Notes under the pieces: generated by a model
Told to the model about the DNA's origin: nothing
Databases searched by the model: none
What the model saw: the letters and a program-made list of their open reading frames with translations, nothing else
Shown here: positions 37,056-45,603 of the stretch, piece after piece
Position numbering within the stretch: position 1 is the stretch's first letter
Layout of the letters: every line of letters starts with the position of its first letter
Translations under genes and position numbers: made by a program
Assembly: GCA_948469315.1 (NCBI GenBank)
Contig: CAOKLQ010000005.1
Coordinates: 1 to 64,000, forward strand
Origin: an uncultured Clostridium sp.
GTDB lineage: Bacteria > Bacillota > Clostridia > TANB77 > CAG-508
Direction of reading: 5' to 3'
Length of the DNA: 64,000 nucleotides

Positions 37056-37855
37056 CTATCTTATATTCCTATATTTAGCATATCTAATTTCCTTCAATTC
37101 ATTATATTCTAATTTTAAAAGTTCTTCAATATATTTTAATATTATTTTTTTCATATCTTTTGAAACCTTTTGTAAATCTTCTTTATTTGTGCCTAATGGT
37201 TCTTTTATAATTGCATCTATAACCCCAAGTTCTTTTAAATCTTTAGCAGTTATCTTCATTTTCTCTGCTGCCTCTTTACTTTTGCTTGAATCTTTAAATA
37301 AAATACTTGCAAAACCTTCTGGAGATAATATTGAATAAATTGAATTTTCAAGCATAATAATTTTATCTGTTACTCCTAAAGCTAAGGCTCCTCCACTTGA
37401 GCCTTCTCCTATTACAACCGAAATTGTTGGAACTTCTAAATTAGCCATTTCTAATAAATTTTTAGCAATTGCCTCACCTTGACCTCTTTGTTCTGCTCCT
37501 ATTCCGAGGATATGCTCCTGGTGTATCTATAAAAGTAATTATTGGTCTTTTAAACTTTTCGGCTTGCTTCATTAATCTTAAGGCTTTTCTATAGCCTTCT
37601 GGATTTGTCATTCCGAAATTTCTTTCAATATTTTCCTTTGTAGTTTTTCCTTTTTGCTGACCTATAACAGTTACTGTTATATCATTTAATTTAGCAATTC
37701 CTCCGAACAATAGATTTATCATCTCCAAAACATCTATCTCCATGAAATTCAATAAAATCTGTAAATATATTATTAATATAATCTAAAGCTTTGGGTCTTA
37801 GGCTATCTCTTGCAATAACTACTTTTTCCCAAGCAGTTTTTTCTAAACTTTTCAT
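37056..37855 (-). CDS. accA: Acetyl-CoA carboxylase carboxyltransferase alpha, via two CGG +1 sites
   Basis: Carboxyltransferase subunit producing malonyl-CoA. The gene begins at the ATG at 37855 (AAGGAG upstream) and is in three frames. At 37705 (ATT GTT CGG AGG) skipping C gives [21 protein letters not shown]; at 37506 (TAT CCT CGG AAT) it gives [16 protein letters not shown], the active-site signature where Gly is required in known AccA. The result is 265 residues, within family range. It pairs with AccD encoded upstream. Two independent disruptions of the same type in one essential gene argue strongly against decay. Confidence 0.9.
37504..37506 (-). other. CGG +1 shift site 7 (accA, second)
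   Basis: CCT CGG AAT becomes CCT GGA ATA in the conserved PGAYPGIGAE motif. Confidence 0.9.
37703..37705 (-). other. CGG +1 shift site 6 (accA, first)
   Basis: GTT CGG AGG becomes GTT GGA GGA, giving IVGGIA; the plain frame meets a stop three codons on. Confidence 0.9.
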
Positions 37856-37879
37856 TTTTCTCTCCTTAAATTTTATTTA

Positions 37880-37909
37880 TTGACATTAACATAATATTAA
37901 TGTTATAAT
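37880..37909 (+). promoter_or_regulatory. Promoter of the small plus-strand gene at 37965
   Basis: TTGACA (37880-37885), 18-nt spacer, TATAAT (37904-37909). Full consensus hexamers. Confidence 0.75.
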
Positions 37910-37964
37910 TTAACAAGTATTTCTAAATTAGATTTCTAAAAAGCAACTATAGGAGGGTTACATT

Positions 37965-38249
37965 ATGTGTAAAAAGGAATTTGATATTAAAAAGGCTGAA
38001 GAACTTTATGCAGTTTATCAAAATGATCCAAACTATGACGAAGAAGAATGTTTTCTAAGAAATCTTTTGTTTGAAACCAGATTACTTCTTACAATACTTG
38101 ATAGAAAAATCTGGGTAGGAAGTATTCATTCTAAAGAAACTGTAAAAAAAGTCCTTAACAAATTAGGCTATTGCTTATATCATTTTGAGCCTATTCAAAT
38201 TAATGATGTTGATTGTTATGAGCTCTCAACAATCATTAGTTTTAAATAA
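37965..38249 (+). CDS. Small plus-strand protein inside the fatty-acid cluster (1)
   Basis: 94 residues; AGGAGG precedes the ATG. It has its own promoter and terminator and runs against the acc/fab genes on both sides. VLNKLGYCLYHFEPI... near the C-terminus resembles the same region of the genes at 41529 and 43969, suggesting a divergent family. Function unknown. Confidence 0.75.
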   Translation: MCKKEFDIKKAEELYAVYQNDPNYDEEECFLRNLLFETRLLLTILDRKIWVGSIHSKETVKKVLNKLGYCLYHFEPIQINDVDCYELSTIISFK

Positions 38250-38257
38250 TAGCCTTG

Positions 38258-38292
38258 CTACCTAGTAATTTATTTTCTAGGTAGTTTTTATT
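38258..38292 (+). terminator. Terminator of the 37965 gene
   Basis: CTACCTAG...CTAGGTAG followed by TTTTTATTT; it overlaps the accD stop region. Confidence 0.85.
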
Positions 38293-39124
38293 TATGCATT
38301 TTTATAATTTGTGATAAAACCTCTTTCATATCTTTTCTCTCTACAATCTTATCTATAAATCCATGTTCTAATAAAAATTCTGATGTTTGAAAACCCTCTG
38401 GCAAAGCTTCCTTTATAGTTTGCTCTACAACTCTTGGACCTGCAAATCCAATTTTAGCTTTTGGCTCTGCTAAAATTATATCTCCTAGGCTTGCAAAAGA
38501 TGCTGTAACTCCTCCATATGTTGGATCTGTTAGAACAGATATATATAATAATCCTGTTTCATTTAATTTGGCTAGTGCTGCAGAAACTTTTGCCATCTGC
38601 ATTAAAGATATTATACCTTCTTGCATTCTTGCTCCACCAGATACACAAAATATTATAACTGGCAAATGTTGTTTTATTGCTTGTTCTATTCCATAAGTAA
38701 TTTTCTCTCCAACTGCTTGCCCCATACTTCCCATCATAAATCCACTATCCATAATGCATATTACAGCTTCCTCACCATTAATCTTTCCAGTTCCGCAAGA
38801 CACTGCTTCTTCTATTCCAGTTTTTTGTCTTAATATTTTTAATTTTTTTTCATAACCTTCAATTTCTAATGGATTTTTATCTTGAATCTCTAAATCAAAC
38901 TTTTTATATGTACCTTCATCTACAATTTGTTCTAATCTTTTGTTAATATGCATTCTAAAATAATGTCCACAATTAGGACAAATACTTAAATTTTTTCTTA
39001 CATCTTCTTTATATAAGATTTCTTTGCATTTCTCACATTTTATCCATTTTCCTACTGGAATGTCTATGTTTGCTTTTTTATTTTTTAAACCTGTTTGTCT
39101 TTTTTTTATTTTATCAACAATCAT
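38288..39124 (-). CDS. accD: Acetyl-CoA carboxylase carboxyltransferase beta
   Basis: 278 residues. An N-terminal zinc ribbon (CEKCKEILY...CPNCGHYF) precedes a crotonase-type carboxyltransferase domain with [16 protein letters not shown] and [12 protein letters not shown]. Forms the alpha2beta2 carboxyltransferase with AccA. Follows accC. Confidence 0.95.
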   Translation of the reverse strand: MIVDKIKKRQTGLKNKKANIDIPVGKWIKCEKCKEILYKEDVRKNLSICPNCGHYFRMHINKRLEQIVDEGTYKKFDLEIQDKNPLEIEGYEKKLKILRQKTGIEEAVSCGTGKINGEEAVICIMDSGFMMGSMGQAVGEKITYGIEQAIKQHLPVIIFCVSGGARMQEGIISLMQMAKVSAALAKLNETGLLYISVLTDPTYGGVTASFASLGDIILAEPKAKIGFAGPRVVEQTIKEALPEGFQTSEFLLEHGFIDKIVERKDMKEVLSQIIKMHK

Positions 39125-39183
39125 TGTAATTTCCTTCTTTACTTAATTCTATATTTGACATTAATTTACCATATGTTTAGATT

Positions 39184-39218
39184 AACAGACGCAGACGAGC
39201 CCCGCCCCTACATTGTTT
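39184..39218. repeat. GC-rich palindromic repeat, copy E (degenerate)
   Basis: CAGACGCAGACGAGCCCCGC then CCCTACATTGTTTA, between accC and accD. Confidence 0.55.
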
Positions 39219-39239
39219 AATATTTATTTTATTATAAAA

Positions 39240-40574
39240 TTAAACATTCCTTTCAATAAATGATGTATCAAAATTTCCTCTTATAAAATCTGGACTTTTT
39301 ATAATTTCAAATAAAAAATCTCTATTTGTATCTATACCTTCAATTACTAATTCTTCTAATGCTCTTTTCATTTTTGCAATTGCTTCATTCCTGTTTATTC
39401 CATATGTTATAATTTTTACTATCATAGAATCATAATTTGGTGGAATCTTGTAACCTTCATAAACTGCTGTATCTATTCTTATTCCATTACCACCTGGAAG
39501 ATGAAGTCCTGTTATTGTACCTGGGCATGGCATGAAATTCTTATTTGGGTTTTCTGCATTTATTCTACATTCTATTGAATGACCTCTAAATGTAACATCT
39601 TTTTGTTTAAACTTCAAACTCTCACCTGCTGCAATTCTTATTTGCTCTTTTACGATATCAATTCCTGTTCTTAACTCTGTTATAGGATGTTCTACCTGAA
39701 TTCTAGTATTCATTTCCATAAAATAAAAATTCTTATCTTTATCTACTAAAAACTCAACAGTGCCACAACTTGTATAACCAGTAGCTTTTGTAGCTTTTAC
39801 AGCAGCTACTCCCATTTTATCTCTTAATTTTTCATCTATAGCAGTTGAAGGCGTTTCTTCTATCATCTTTTGATGTTTTCTTTGAATAGAACAATCTCTT
39901 TCTCCTAAATGAACAACATTACCATGTTCATCTGCAAGAATTTGAATTTCAACATGTCTAGGATTTTCAATAAATTTTTCTATGTAAATTTCATCATCAT
40001 TAAAAGAAATCTTAGCCTCTTGTTTTACTATATTATAATTTGCCTCTAATTCTTCTTTATTATTTGCAATTCTAATACCTTTTCCACCACCACCTGCTGC
40101 TGCTTTTAGTATTACAGGATATTTTATTTTATCAGCAATTTTTAAAGCTTGTTTTACATCTTTAATACTACCGTCTGATCCTGGTACAACAGGAACGTAG
40201 GCCTTTTTCATCATATCTTTTGCATTTGATTTATTTCCTAATAAATCTATTACTTTAGATGATGGTCCTATAAATTTTATATTAGATTCTTCACAAATCT
40301 TTGCAAACTGAGCATTTTCAGATAAAAATCCAAAACCTGGATGTATACTATCACTACCAGTAACATATGCAGCTTCTATAATACTTCTTATATTTAAATA
40401 ACTCTTATTAGAAGGTGCAGGACCTATACAAATTGCCTCATCTGCAAGCCTAGTATGCAAAGCTTCTTTATCTGCCTCAGAATATATAGCAACTGTTTTA
40501 ATATTCATTTCTTTACATGCCCTAATAATACGAACTGCAATTTCTCCACGATTTGCAATTAAGATTTTGTTCAT
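39240..40574 (-). CDS. accC: Biotin carboxylase
   Basis: ATP-grasp subunit that carboxylates the biotin of AccB. 444 residues starting NKILIANRGEIAVRIIRACKE, with AAAGGGGKGIRI and MEMNTRIQVEHPITE. The start is taken at 40574 because AAAGGAAATAAAAAA leads into that ATG; an upstream extension in frame lacks a ribosome site. Confidence 0.96.
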   Translation of the reverse strand: MNKILIANRGEIAVRIIRACKEMNIKTVAIYSEADKEALHTRLADEAICIGPAPSNKSYLNIRSIIEAAYVTGSDSIHPGFGFLSENAQFAKICEESNIKFIGPSSKVIDLLGNKSNAKDMMKKAYVPVVPGSDGSIKDVKQALKIADKIKYPVILKAAAGGGGKGIRIANNKEELEANYNIVKQEAKISFNDDEIYIEKFIENPRHVEIQILADEHGNVVHLGERDCSIQRKHQKMIEETPSTAIDEKLRDKMGVAAVKATKATGYTSCGTVEFLVDKDKNFYFMEMNTRIQVEHPITELRTGIDIVKEQIRIAAGESLKFKQKDVTFRGHSIECRINAENPNKNFMPCPGTITGLHLPGGNGIRIDTAVYEGYKIPPNYDSMIVKIITYGINRNEAIAKMKRALEELVIEGIDTNRDFLFEIIKSPDFIRGNFDTSFIERNV

Positions 40575-40642
40575 TTTTTTATTTCCTTTCTTTTCATTTT
40601 TATTTTTACGCAATTCAGATTATTTATAATTCAAGATTTTTG

Positions 40643-40687
40643 TAACGCCTTACGGGTCGAGGGGACCCTCGACCCCTACAACATTTG
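40643..40687. repeat. GC-rich palindromic repeat, copy F
   Basis: ACGCCTTACGGGTCGAGGGG then ACCCTCGACCCCTACAACATTTGACA. The same outer ACGCCTTACGGGTCG and TTTGACA as copy A. Confidence 0.75.
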
Positions 40688-40798
40688 ACATATAGTCATA
40701 TGTAATAACATAATAAATATAAAAAATAAAAAACGAGTTCGACATTGAGCCATTTAATATTTAACTTAAGTTAGAATATTTATCTCATTTTTTTATTC

Positions 40799-40982
40799 AA
40801 AAGGCCAAGGGCTCTGCCCTTACCTTTTAATCCCATCCCACTTAAGACACCTTTGGTTTTTCGAATCTTCAAATGTTTATCTATAAATTATAATGTTGTT
40901 CTTGCTCGCTCCTCCCCAATATTGTTGTAACAAGCTTCGCTTTAACAACAATTATTGGTCACCCACAAACAGCTCGCAAGCT
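40799..40982 (-). repeat. ~187-bp structured repeat, copy 4
   Basis: Between fabZ and accC, starting about 14 nt after the fabZ stop. TTGTTG/CAACAA main stem. Confidence 0.92.
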
Positions 40983-40995
40983 TAAATATTTTTTA

Positions 40996-41418
40996 TTAGA
41001 CCAAAGCAAAGGTAAGCTCGCCTTTAGCAGCAACTTTCCCATCAACAGTTGCCAAAGCCTCACCAACACCAATAGGGCCTTTTCTCTTAATAATCTTAAC
41101 CTCTAACTTAAGTTTATCACCAGGTACAACTTGTCTTTTAAACTTCATTTTATCAATACCACCAAACAAAGCATTTTTACCTTTATTTTCCTCCATAGAT
41201 AAAATTGCAACAGCACCAGTTTGGGCTAAGCTTTCAGTTATTAAAACACCTGGCATAATAGGATTACTTGGAAAATGTCCTTTAAAATAATATTCAGATT
41301 CATTTATATATTTATATGCTATTGCAGATTCTCCTGGAATATAATCTTCTACCTCATCTATCATTAAAAAAGGTTCTCTTTGTGGAATTATTTCTTTTAT
41401 TTGCTCTTTATTTAACAT
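40996..41418 (-). CDS. fabZ: 3-hydroxyacyl-ACP dehydratase FabZ
   Basis: 140-residue hotdog-fold dehydratase. MIDEVEDYIPGESAIAYK, and the active-site GHFPSNPIMPGVLITESL with the catalytic His and a downstream Glu. Standard length. GGAG precedes the ATG. Confidence 0.96.
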   Translation of the reverse strand: MLNKEQIKEIIPQREPFLMIDEVEDYIPGESAIAYKYINESEYYFKGHFPSNPIMPGVLITESLAQTGAVAILSMEENKGKNALFGGIDKMKFKRQVVPGDKLKLEVKIIKRKGPIGVGEALATVDGKVAAKGELTFALV

Positions 41419-41454
41419 ATTATTTCTCCTTTTTGAATTTCTTTTTATATTATG

Positions 41455-41483
41455 TTGATTTTTAATCTTCCATATGATAAAAT
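41455..41483 (+). promoter_or_regulatory. Promoter of the small plus-strand gene at 41529
   Basis: TTGATT (41455-41460), 17-nt spacer ending ATGA, TAAAAT (41478-41483). Very like the promoter at 43904. Confidence 0.55.
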
Positions 41484-41528
41484 CATTGTGTTACATTATA
41501 ACTTTTTTATCATTATGGAGGTGCTTAT

Positions 41529-41810
41529 ATGGATGACATTATTAAAAAATTTTTTGAGTTGCGGGATAAATATTGGGAAAGTGAAGATATACCAACTTTT
41601 ATTTTTTTAAAACACATTCTAGTCTATTTCTATGAAAGTAGAAATGAACTCTCTGAATATAGTTTATATATTCCTGGAAAATACGATTTAGTAAAATCTG
41701 ACAAAGTTCTTTTTGAACTTGGATATAGAAAATATTCCATTGATTATCTTCCAAAGTATACAGTGTATGAATGTGAGACAACAAAAGTCACTTTCCGCAA
41801 CACTTTATAA
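41529..41810 (+). CDS. Small plus-strand protein inside the fatty-acid cluster (2)
   Basis: 93 residues; GGAGG precedes the ATG. Acidic N-terminus, aromatic-rich middle, and VLFELGYRKYSIDYL...YECET near the end, in register with the small genes at 37965 and 43969. It runs against fabZ and accB. Its in-frame CGG (41562, next base G) is read as Arg. Function unknown. Confidence 0.72.
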   Translation: MDDIIKKFFELRDKYWESEDIPTFIFLKHILVYFYESRNELSEYSLYIPGKYDLVKSDKVLFELGYRKYSIDYLPKYTVYECETTKVTFRNTL

Positions 41811-41817
41811 TGAGTAG

Positions 41818-41851
41818 GTGGCTAGTTTTATACTAGCTACTTTTTATTTTA
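41818..41851 (+). terminator. Terminator of the 41529 gene
   Basis: GTGGCTAGT-TTTAT-ACTAGCTAC followed by TTTTTATTTT. Confidence 0.85.
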
Positions 41852-42293
41852 TTCTAAATAGTGGTGTTCCAAATTCTACAACTTCCCCATCTTTAATTAA
41901 AACTTCGGAAATCTCTCCATCATATTCTGATTCAATTTCATTCATAAGTTTCATAGCCTCTATTATACAAAGAGTATCTCCTTTATTTACCATATCTCCT
42001 ACTTTAACAAACTCTTTAGATGTTGGAGATGGCTTTGAATAAAATGTTCCTACCATTGGAGATTTTATTATTTTTCCTTCTTGTATTTTTTCTTGTTTTG
42101 GTTCAATTGTTGCTTGTATCTTTGGCTGTTTTATCGGGTCGCCGTGGGCGTCGACCCCTACATTGTTATTTATAATTTGTTTATTGTTCTTTTTCATGCT
42201 TATTTTTATTCCTTCTGGAAATTCTATGTTTAATTCATCTATGTTAGCATTTCCCATATCTTCTATTAATTTTTTTATTTCTTTATAATCCAT
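41844..42293 (-). CDS. accB: Biotin carboxyl carrier protein with an inserted palindrome in its linker
   Basis: 149 residues. The N-terminal helix (MDYKEIKKLIEDMG) and the C-terminal biotinyl domain with IEAMKLMNEIES (the Lys carries biotin) are normal. Between them the usual Pro/Ala linker contains NNVGVDAHGDPIKQP, encoded by a GC-rich repeat copy (42132-42166) inserted in frame, with codons such as GTC GAC GCC CAC GGC foreign to this genome. AGGAGG sets the start at 42293. BirA, its modifying enzyme, is in the same cluster. Confidence 0.93.
   Translation of the reverse strand: MDYKEIKKLIEDMGNANIDELNIEFPEGIKISMKKNNKQIINNNVGVDAHGDPIKQPKIQATIEPKQEKIQEGKIIKSPMVGTFYSKPSPTSKEFVKVGDMVNKGDTLCIIEAMKLMNEIESEYDGEISEVLIKDGEVVEFGTPLFRIK
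42132..42166. repeat. GC-rich palindromic repeat, copy G, inside accB
   Basis: CGGGTCGCCGTGGGCGTCGA then CCCCTACATTGTT. Nearly the same as copy A, which is in non-coding DNA. In accB it keeps the frame and adds about 12 residues. Confidence 0.88.
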
Positions 42294-42425
42294 TTTCTTT
42301 CCTCCTATTTTATTTTTTAAATTGATTTTAATATATTTTTTCAAAGGTTCCAAAATTACGCTATTATCTTTTAATCCTCTATTGCTTAAAAATTATTCTC
42401 TATATAATTTTGTTATTTTTTTCTT

Positions 42426-42612
42426 AAAGGCCAAGGGCTCCGCCCTTACCTTTTAATCCCATCCCGCTTAAGACACTTACAGTTTCTTAAGAATCTTTCA
42501 AATGGTTTATTTATAAATTATAGTTTATTTTCTTGCTGGCTCCTCCCCTATGGCATTGTAACAAGCTTTGCTTTAACAATGCTCATTGGTCCCCACAAAC
42601 AGCTCGCAAGCT
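42426..42612 (-). repeat. ~187-bp structured repeat, copy 5
   Basis: Between fabF and accB. GCATTG/CAATGC main stem, as in copies 2 and 7. Confidence 0.92.
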
Positions 42613-42652
42613 TTATTTCGTACATCTAAATCATTAATTTATATATAGAATT

Positions 42653-43888
42653 TTAATTATATTTTTTCATTATGATGCTGGCATTGTGTCCTCCAAATCC
42701 TAATGAATTTGACATTACAATGTTTAAAGCAGCATCTCTTGGTTCATTTGGAACAATATCTAAATCACATTCTTCATCTTTTTGACTGTAATTTATTGTT
42801 GGTGGAACTTTTTGATTTTCAATAGCCTTAGTACAAATTACAGCTTCTATTCCACCTGCTGCACCTAATAGATGACCAGTATTACCTTTTGTAGAACTTA
42901 CCATTACATTTTTACTTGCATCACCTAAAGCCTTTTTAATTGCTAAAGTTTCAGTTAAATCATTTAAATGAGTTGAAGTTCCATGAGCATTTATATAATC
43001 TATATCTTCTGGATTTATATTAGCATCTTTTATTGCTCTTTGCATAGCCTTTGCTCCACCTTCTCCATCTGGACTAGGAGAAGTTATATGATATGCGTCT
43101 GTACTAGCACCAAAACCTATTATTTCGCCATAAATTTTAGCACCTCTTTTTTTTGCGTGTTCTAATTCTTCAAGAACTAAAATTCCTGCTCCTTCTCCCA
43201 TAACAAATCCATCTCTTTGGCTATCAAATGGAATACTTGCTCTATTTTTATCAGTGGAATTTGATAAAGCCTTCATATTTTCAAAACCTGCAATTCCAAC
43301 AGAACAAATTGAAGCTTCAGTCCCTCCTGCTAATACTGCATCTTCATAACCATGTTTTATAGTTTTATAAGCTTCTCCTATTGCATGTGTTGAAGATGCA
43401 CATGCTGTAACTATTGAGATAGATTCTCCTTTTAAACCAAATTCAATTGCAATATTTCCTGCTGGCATATTGGCAATTGCCATTGGAATAAACATTGGTG
43501 ATACTCTTGAATGACCCTTTTCATAGTTTTTCTCACATTGTTCTTGTATAGTAATTAATCCTCCTATTCCAGTGCTTACAAAAATACCAACTCTATCTAA
43601 ATTTGTATTTTGAGCTGTTATTCCACTATCTTTAAATGCTTCTTTGGCTGCTACTATTGCAAATTGTGAAGATCTATCTAGTCTTTTTGCTTGTTTTGGC
43701 TCAAAATGCTTAAGTGGGTCAAAATCTTTTACTTCTGCATCTAGACTTGTTTTAAAACCTGTTGCATCAAATAAAGATATTTTGTCTATTCCACATTTTT
43801 TTTCTTCTATTCCTTTCCAAAATTCGTTTGCATTATTTCCTATTGGGGTTATTGCCCCTAATCCTGTAATTACTACTCTTCTTTCCAT
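42653..43888 (-). CDS. fabF: 3-oxoacyl-ACP synthase II
   Basis: 411-residue ketosynthase with the Cys-His-His triad: TACASSTHAIG, NAHGTSTHLND and STKGNTGHLLGAAGG. Elongates acyl-ACP. Ribosome site AAAGGA upstream. Sits between fabG and accB on the minus strand. Confidence 0.97.
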   Translation of the reverse strand: MERRVVITGLGAITPIGNNANEFWKGIEEKKCGIDKISLFDATGFKTSLDAEVKDFDPLKHFEPKQAKRLDRSSQFAIVAAKEAFKDSGITAQNTNLDRVGIFVSTGIGGLITIQEQCEKNYEKGHSRVSPMFIPMAIANMPAGNIAIEFGLKGESISIVTACASSTHAIGEAYKTIKHGYEDAVLAGGTEASICSVGIAGFENMKALSNSTDKNRASIPFDSQRDGFVMGEGAGILVLEELEHAKKRGAKIYGEIIGFGASTDAYHITSPSPDGEGGAKAMQRAIKDANINPEDIDYINAHGTSTHLNDLTETLAIKKALGDASKNVMVSSTKGNTGHLLGAAGGIEAVICTKAIENQKVPPTINYSQKDEECDLDIVPNEPRDAALNIVMSNSLGFGGHNASIIMKKYN

Positions 43889-43903
43889 TTTTTATCCTTT
43901 CTA

Positions 43904-43932
43904 TTGATTTTATTTTTAATTTATGATATTCT
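43904..43932 (+). promoter_or_regulatory. Promoter of the small plus-strand gene at 43969
   Basis: TTGATT (43904-43909), 17-nt spacer ending ATGA, TATTCT (43927-43932). Confidence 0.5.
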
Positions 43933-43968
43933 ATTTACATAAAATATTACTTCAAGGAGGTACTTATT

Positions 43969-44271
43969 ATGAGTGATTTTAATATCTTTTTTGAAAGAGC
44001 AACTGCTCTTCGGGATACTATCAAAAAAAGTGATCACATTTTAAAAGATGTCAAGTTAGACATTCTTGGTCAAATTGTAAAACGAGTTTTTATTTGCGAA
44101 GGCATTCCAAACAATATTTATATTCAGTCAGAATGTGTCAGTGCAGCAAATTTAACACTCGATATTCTTAAGGAATTGCAAATTGAAGCAACAATTACCT
44201 TAAATAGAACCCTTCATCCTGTACATCAAATTATAGAAGTTAATACATATGTTGATGGTTACTGGACTTAG
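43969..44271 (+). CDS. Small plus-strand protein inside the fatty-acid cluster (3)
   Basis: 100 residues; AAGGAGG precedes the ATG. TLDILKELQIEATITL...HQIIEVNTYV at the end aligns loosely with the other two small genes (VL..LGY...YE pattern). Its in-frame CGG (44011, next base G) is read as Arg. It has its own promoter and terminator, antiparallel to fabF and fabG. Function unknown. Confidence 0.72.
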   Translation: MSDFNIFFERATALRDTIKKSDHILKDVKLDILGQIVKRVFICEGIPNNIYIQSECVSAANLTLDILKELQIEATITLNRTLHPVHQIIEVNTYVDGYWT

Positions 44272-44301
44272 AGAATACTTTTTTCCTTTTGAATAATTTA
44301 T

Positions 44302-44345
44302 AAGGTCTTTATCATTTTAATAATGATGAAGGCTTTATTTTTTTC
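44302..44345 (+). terminator. Terminator of the 43969 gene
   Basis: AAGGTCTTTATCATT-TTAA-TAATGATGAAGGCTTT followed by ATTTTTTT. Confidence 0.82.
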
Positions 44346-44349
44346 TTTT

Positions 44350-44538
44350 AAAAGGCCAGGGGCTCTGCCCTTACCTTTTAATCCCATCCCGCTTAAGACA
44401 CCTTTAAGTTTCTTAAGAATCTTTCAAAAGGTTTATCTATAAATTATAGTTTTGTTCTTGCTCGCTCCTCCCCAATATTGTTGTAACAAGCTTCGCTTTA
44501 ACAACAATTATTGGTCACCCACAAACAGCTCGCAAGCT
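44350..44538 (-). repeat. ~187-bp structured repeat, copy 6
   Basis: Downstream of fabG, abutting the terminator of the 43969 gene. TTGTTG/CAACAA main stem. Confidence 0.92.
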
Positions 44539-44568
44539 TAAATTTGATATAGTAAATTAAGTAATTTT

Positions 44569-44628
44569 GCACGTTGAGGATTTTTATGTAGTTTGACGAT
44601 GTAGGATGCCTAATTTGTTGCGTTTTAC
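44569..44628. repeat. Second repeat family, copy at the fabG stop
   Basis: About 60 bp (TTTTTATGTAGTTTGACGAT, GATGCCTAATTTGTTGCGTTTTA) that matches 53340-53400 at most positions; both abut the stop codon of a minus-strand gene. Confidence 0.6.
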
Positions 44629-45365
44629 ATTAGCATTCCGCCATCTACATTAATAACTTGCCCTGTTATGTATGAGCTTTCTTCTGATGCTAGAAATTTA
44701 ACTACATTTGCTACATCTTGAGCTGTTCCTAGTTTATTTAATGGAATTGTTTTTGCAATTTGCTCTTTTATTTCATCTTTTAAAACATCTGTCATACTTG
44801 TTTGTATAAATCCTGGTGCTACTGCATTAACTAGGATGTTTCTTGATGCTACTTCTTTTGCTAGGCTTTTTGTAAATCCTATTATTCCTGCTTTTGAGGC
44901 TGAATAATTTGTTTGACCTGCATTTCCTGAAATTCCCACTACTGATGATATGTTTATAATTCTTCCATAATGTGCTTTCATCATATATGGTATTACATTT
45001 TTTGTTACATTAAAAGTTCCAACTAAATTTACATTTATTACACTTTCGAAATCTTCTTTTTTCATTCTCATTAATAATGTATCTTTGGTAATTCCTGCAT
45101 TGTTTACTAGTACATCTATTTTACCATATGCTTCTATTATTTCTTTTACAAATTTTTGTGTATCTTCAAAATTAGATACATTACCCCCTACTGCTATACA
45201 TTTTACATTTTGAGCTTCTATTTCTTTTTTTGTATTTTCTAAATCTTGGTTTTGTGTTCTGTAGTTTATTGCTATATCATAACCTTGTTTTGCAAATGTT
45301 ATTGCTATTTGTTTTCCTATTCCTCTTGTTGCTCCTGTAATTAGGGCTAATTTATTATTTTTCAT
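44625..45365 (-). CDS. fabG: 3-oxoacyl-ACP reductase FabG
   Basis: 246-residue SDR: ITGATRGIGKQIAITFA (cofactor loop), NNAGITKDTLLMRM, the Ser in NISSVVG and YSASKAG catalytic residues. AAAGGAAATAAAAA leads to the ATG. Reduces ketoacyl-ACP with NADPH. Confidence 0.96.
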   Translation of the reverse strand: MKNNKLALITGATRGIGKQIAITFAKQGYDIAINYRTQNQDLENTKKEIEAQNVKCIAVGGNVSNFEDTQKFVKEIIEAYGKIDVLVNNAGITKDTLLMRMKKEDFESVINVNLVGTFNVTKNVIPYMMKAHYGRIINISSVVGISGNAGQTNYSASKAGIIGFTKSLAKEVASRNILVNAVAPGFIQTSMTDVLKDEIKEQIAKTIPLNKLGTAQDVANVVKFLASEESSYITGQVINVDGGMLM

Positions 45366-45403
45366 TTTTTATTTCCTTTCTCTTTTCTAAATTACATTTT
45401 TAT

Positions 45404-45545
45404 TACAAATAGAATAATAATTAAGATTAAATTTTTCGAGGCAAGTGGGGACCTTTCAGACATTCTCGAAATTTTAATTTCGTTAGAATGGCTAGAATGG
45501 GGAGCCTCGATAAAATTTTAGATTAATTCATTATTCTATTTGTAT
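45404..45545. repeat. Long imperfect palindrome between fabD and fabG
   Basis: ACAAATAGAATAATAATTAA and CGAGGC on the left pair with GCCTCG and TTAATTCATTATTCTATTTG on the right, with a smaller nested palindrome (CGAAATTTTAATTTCG) in the centre. MITE-like. A left-arm relative occurs at about 36840-36870 (TAGAATAATAATTAAGATAA). Confidence 0.65.
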
Positions 45546-45570
45546 TTCAATGCAATTATTTTTTATTCTT

Positions 45571-45603
45571 TTAAAAGGCCAAGGGCTCCGTCCTTACCTT
45601 TTA
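45571..45603 (-). repeat. Truncated copy of the ~187-bp repeat at the fabD stop
   Basis: Only the 3' hairpin part (AAAAGGTAAGGACGGAGCCC then TTGGCCTTTTAA on the minus strand) remains. Its first bases supply the last two codons and the TAA of fabD. Confidence 0.8.
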
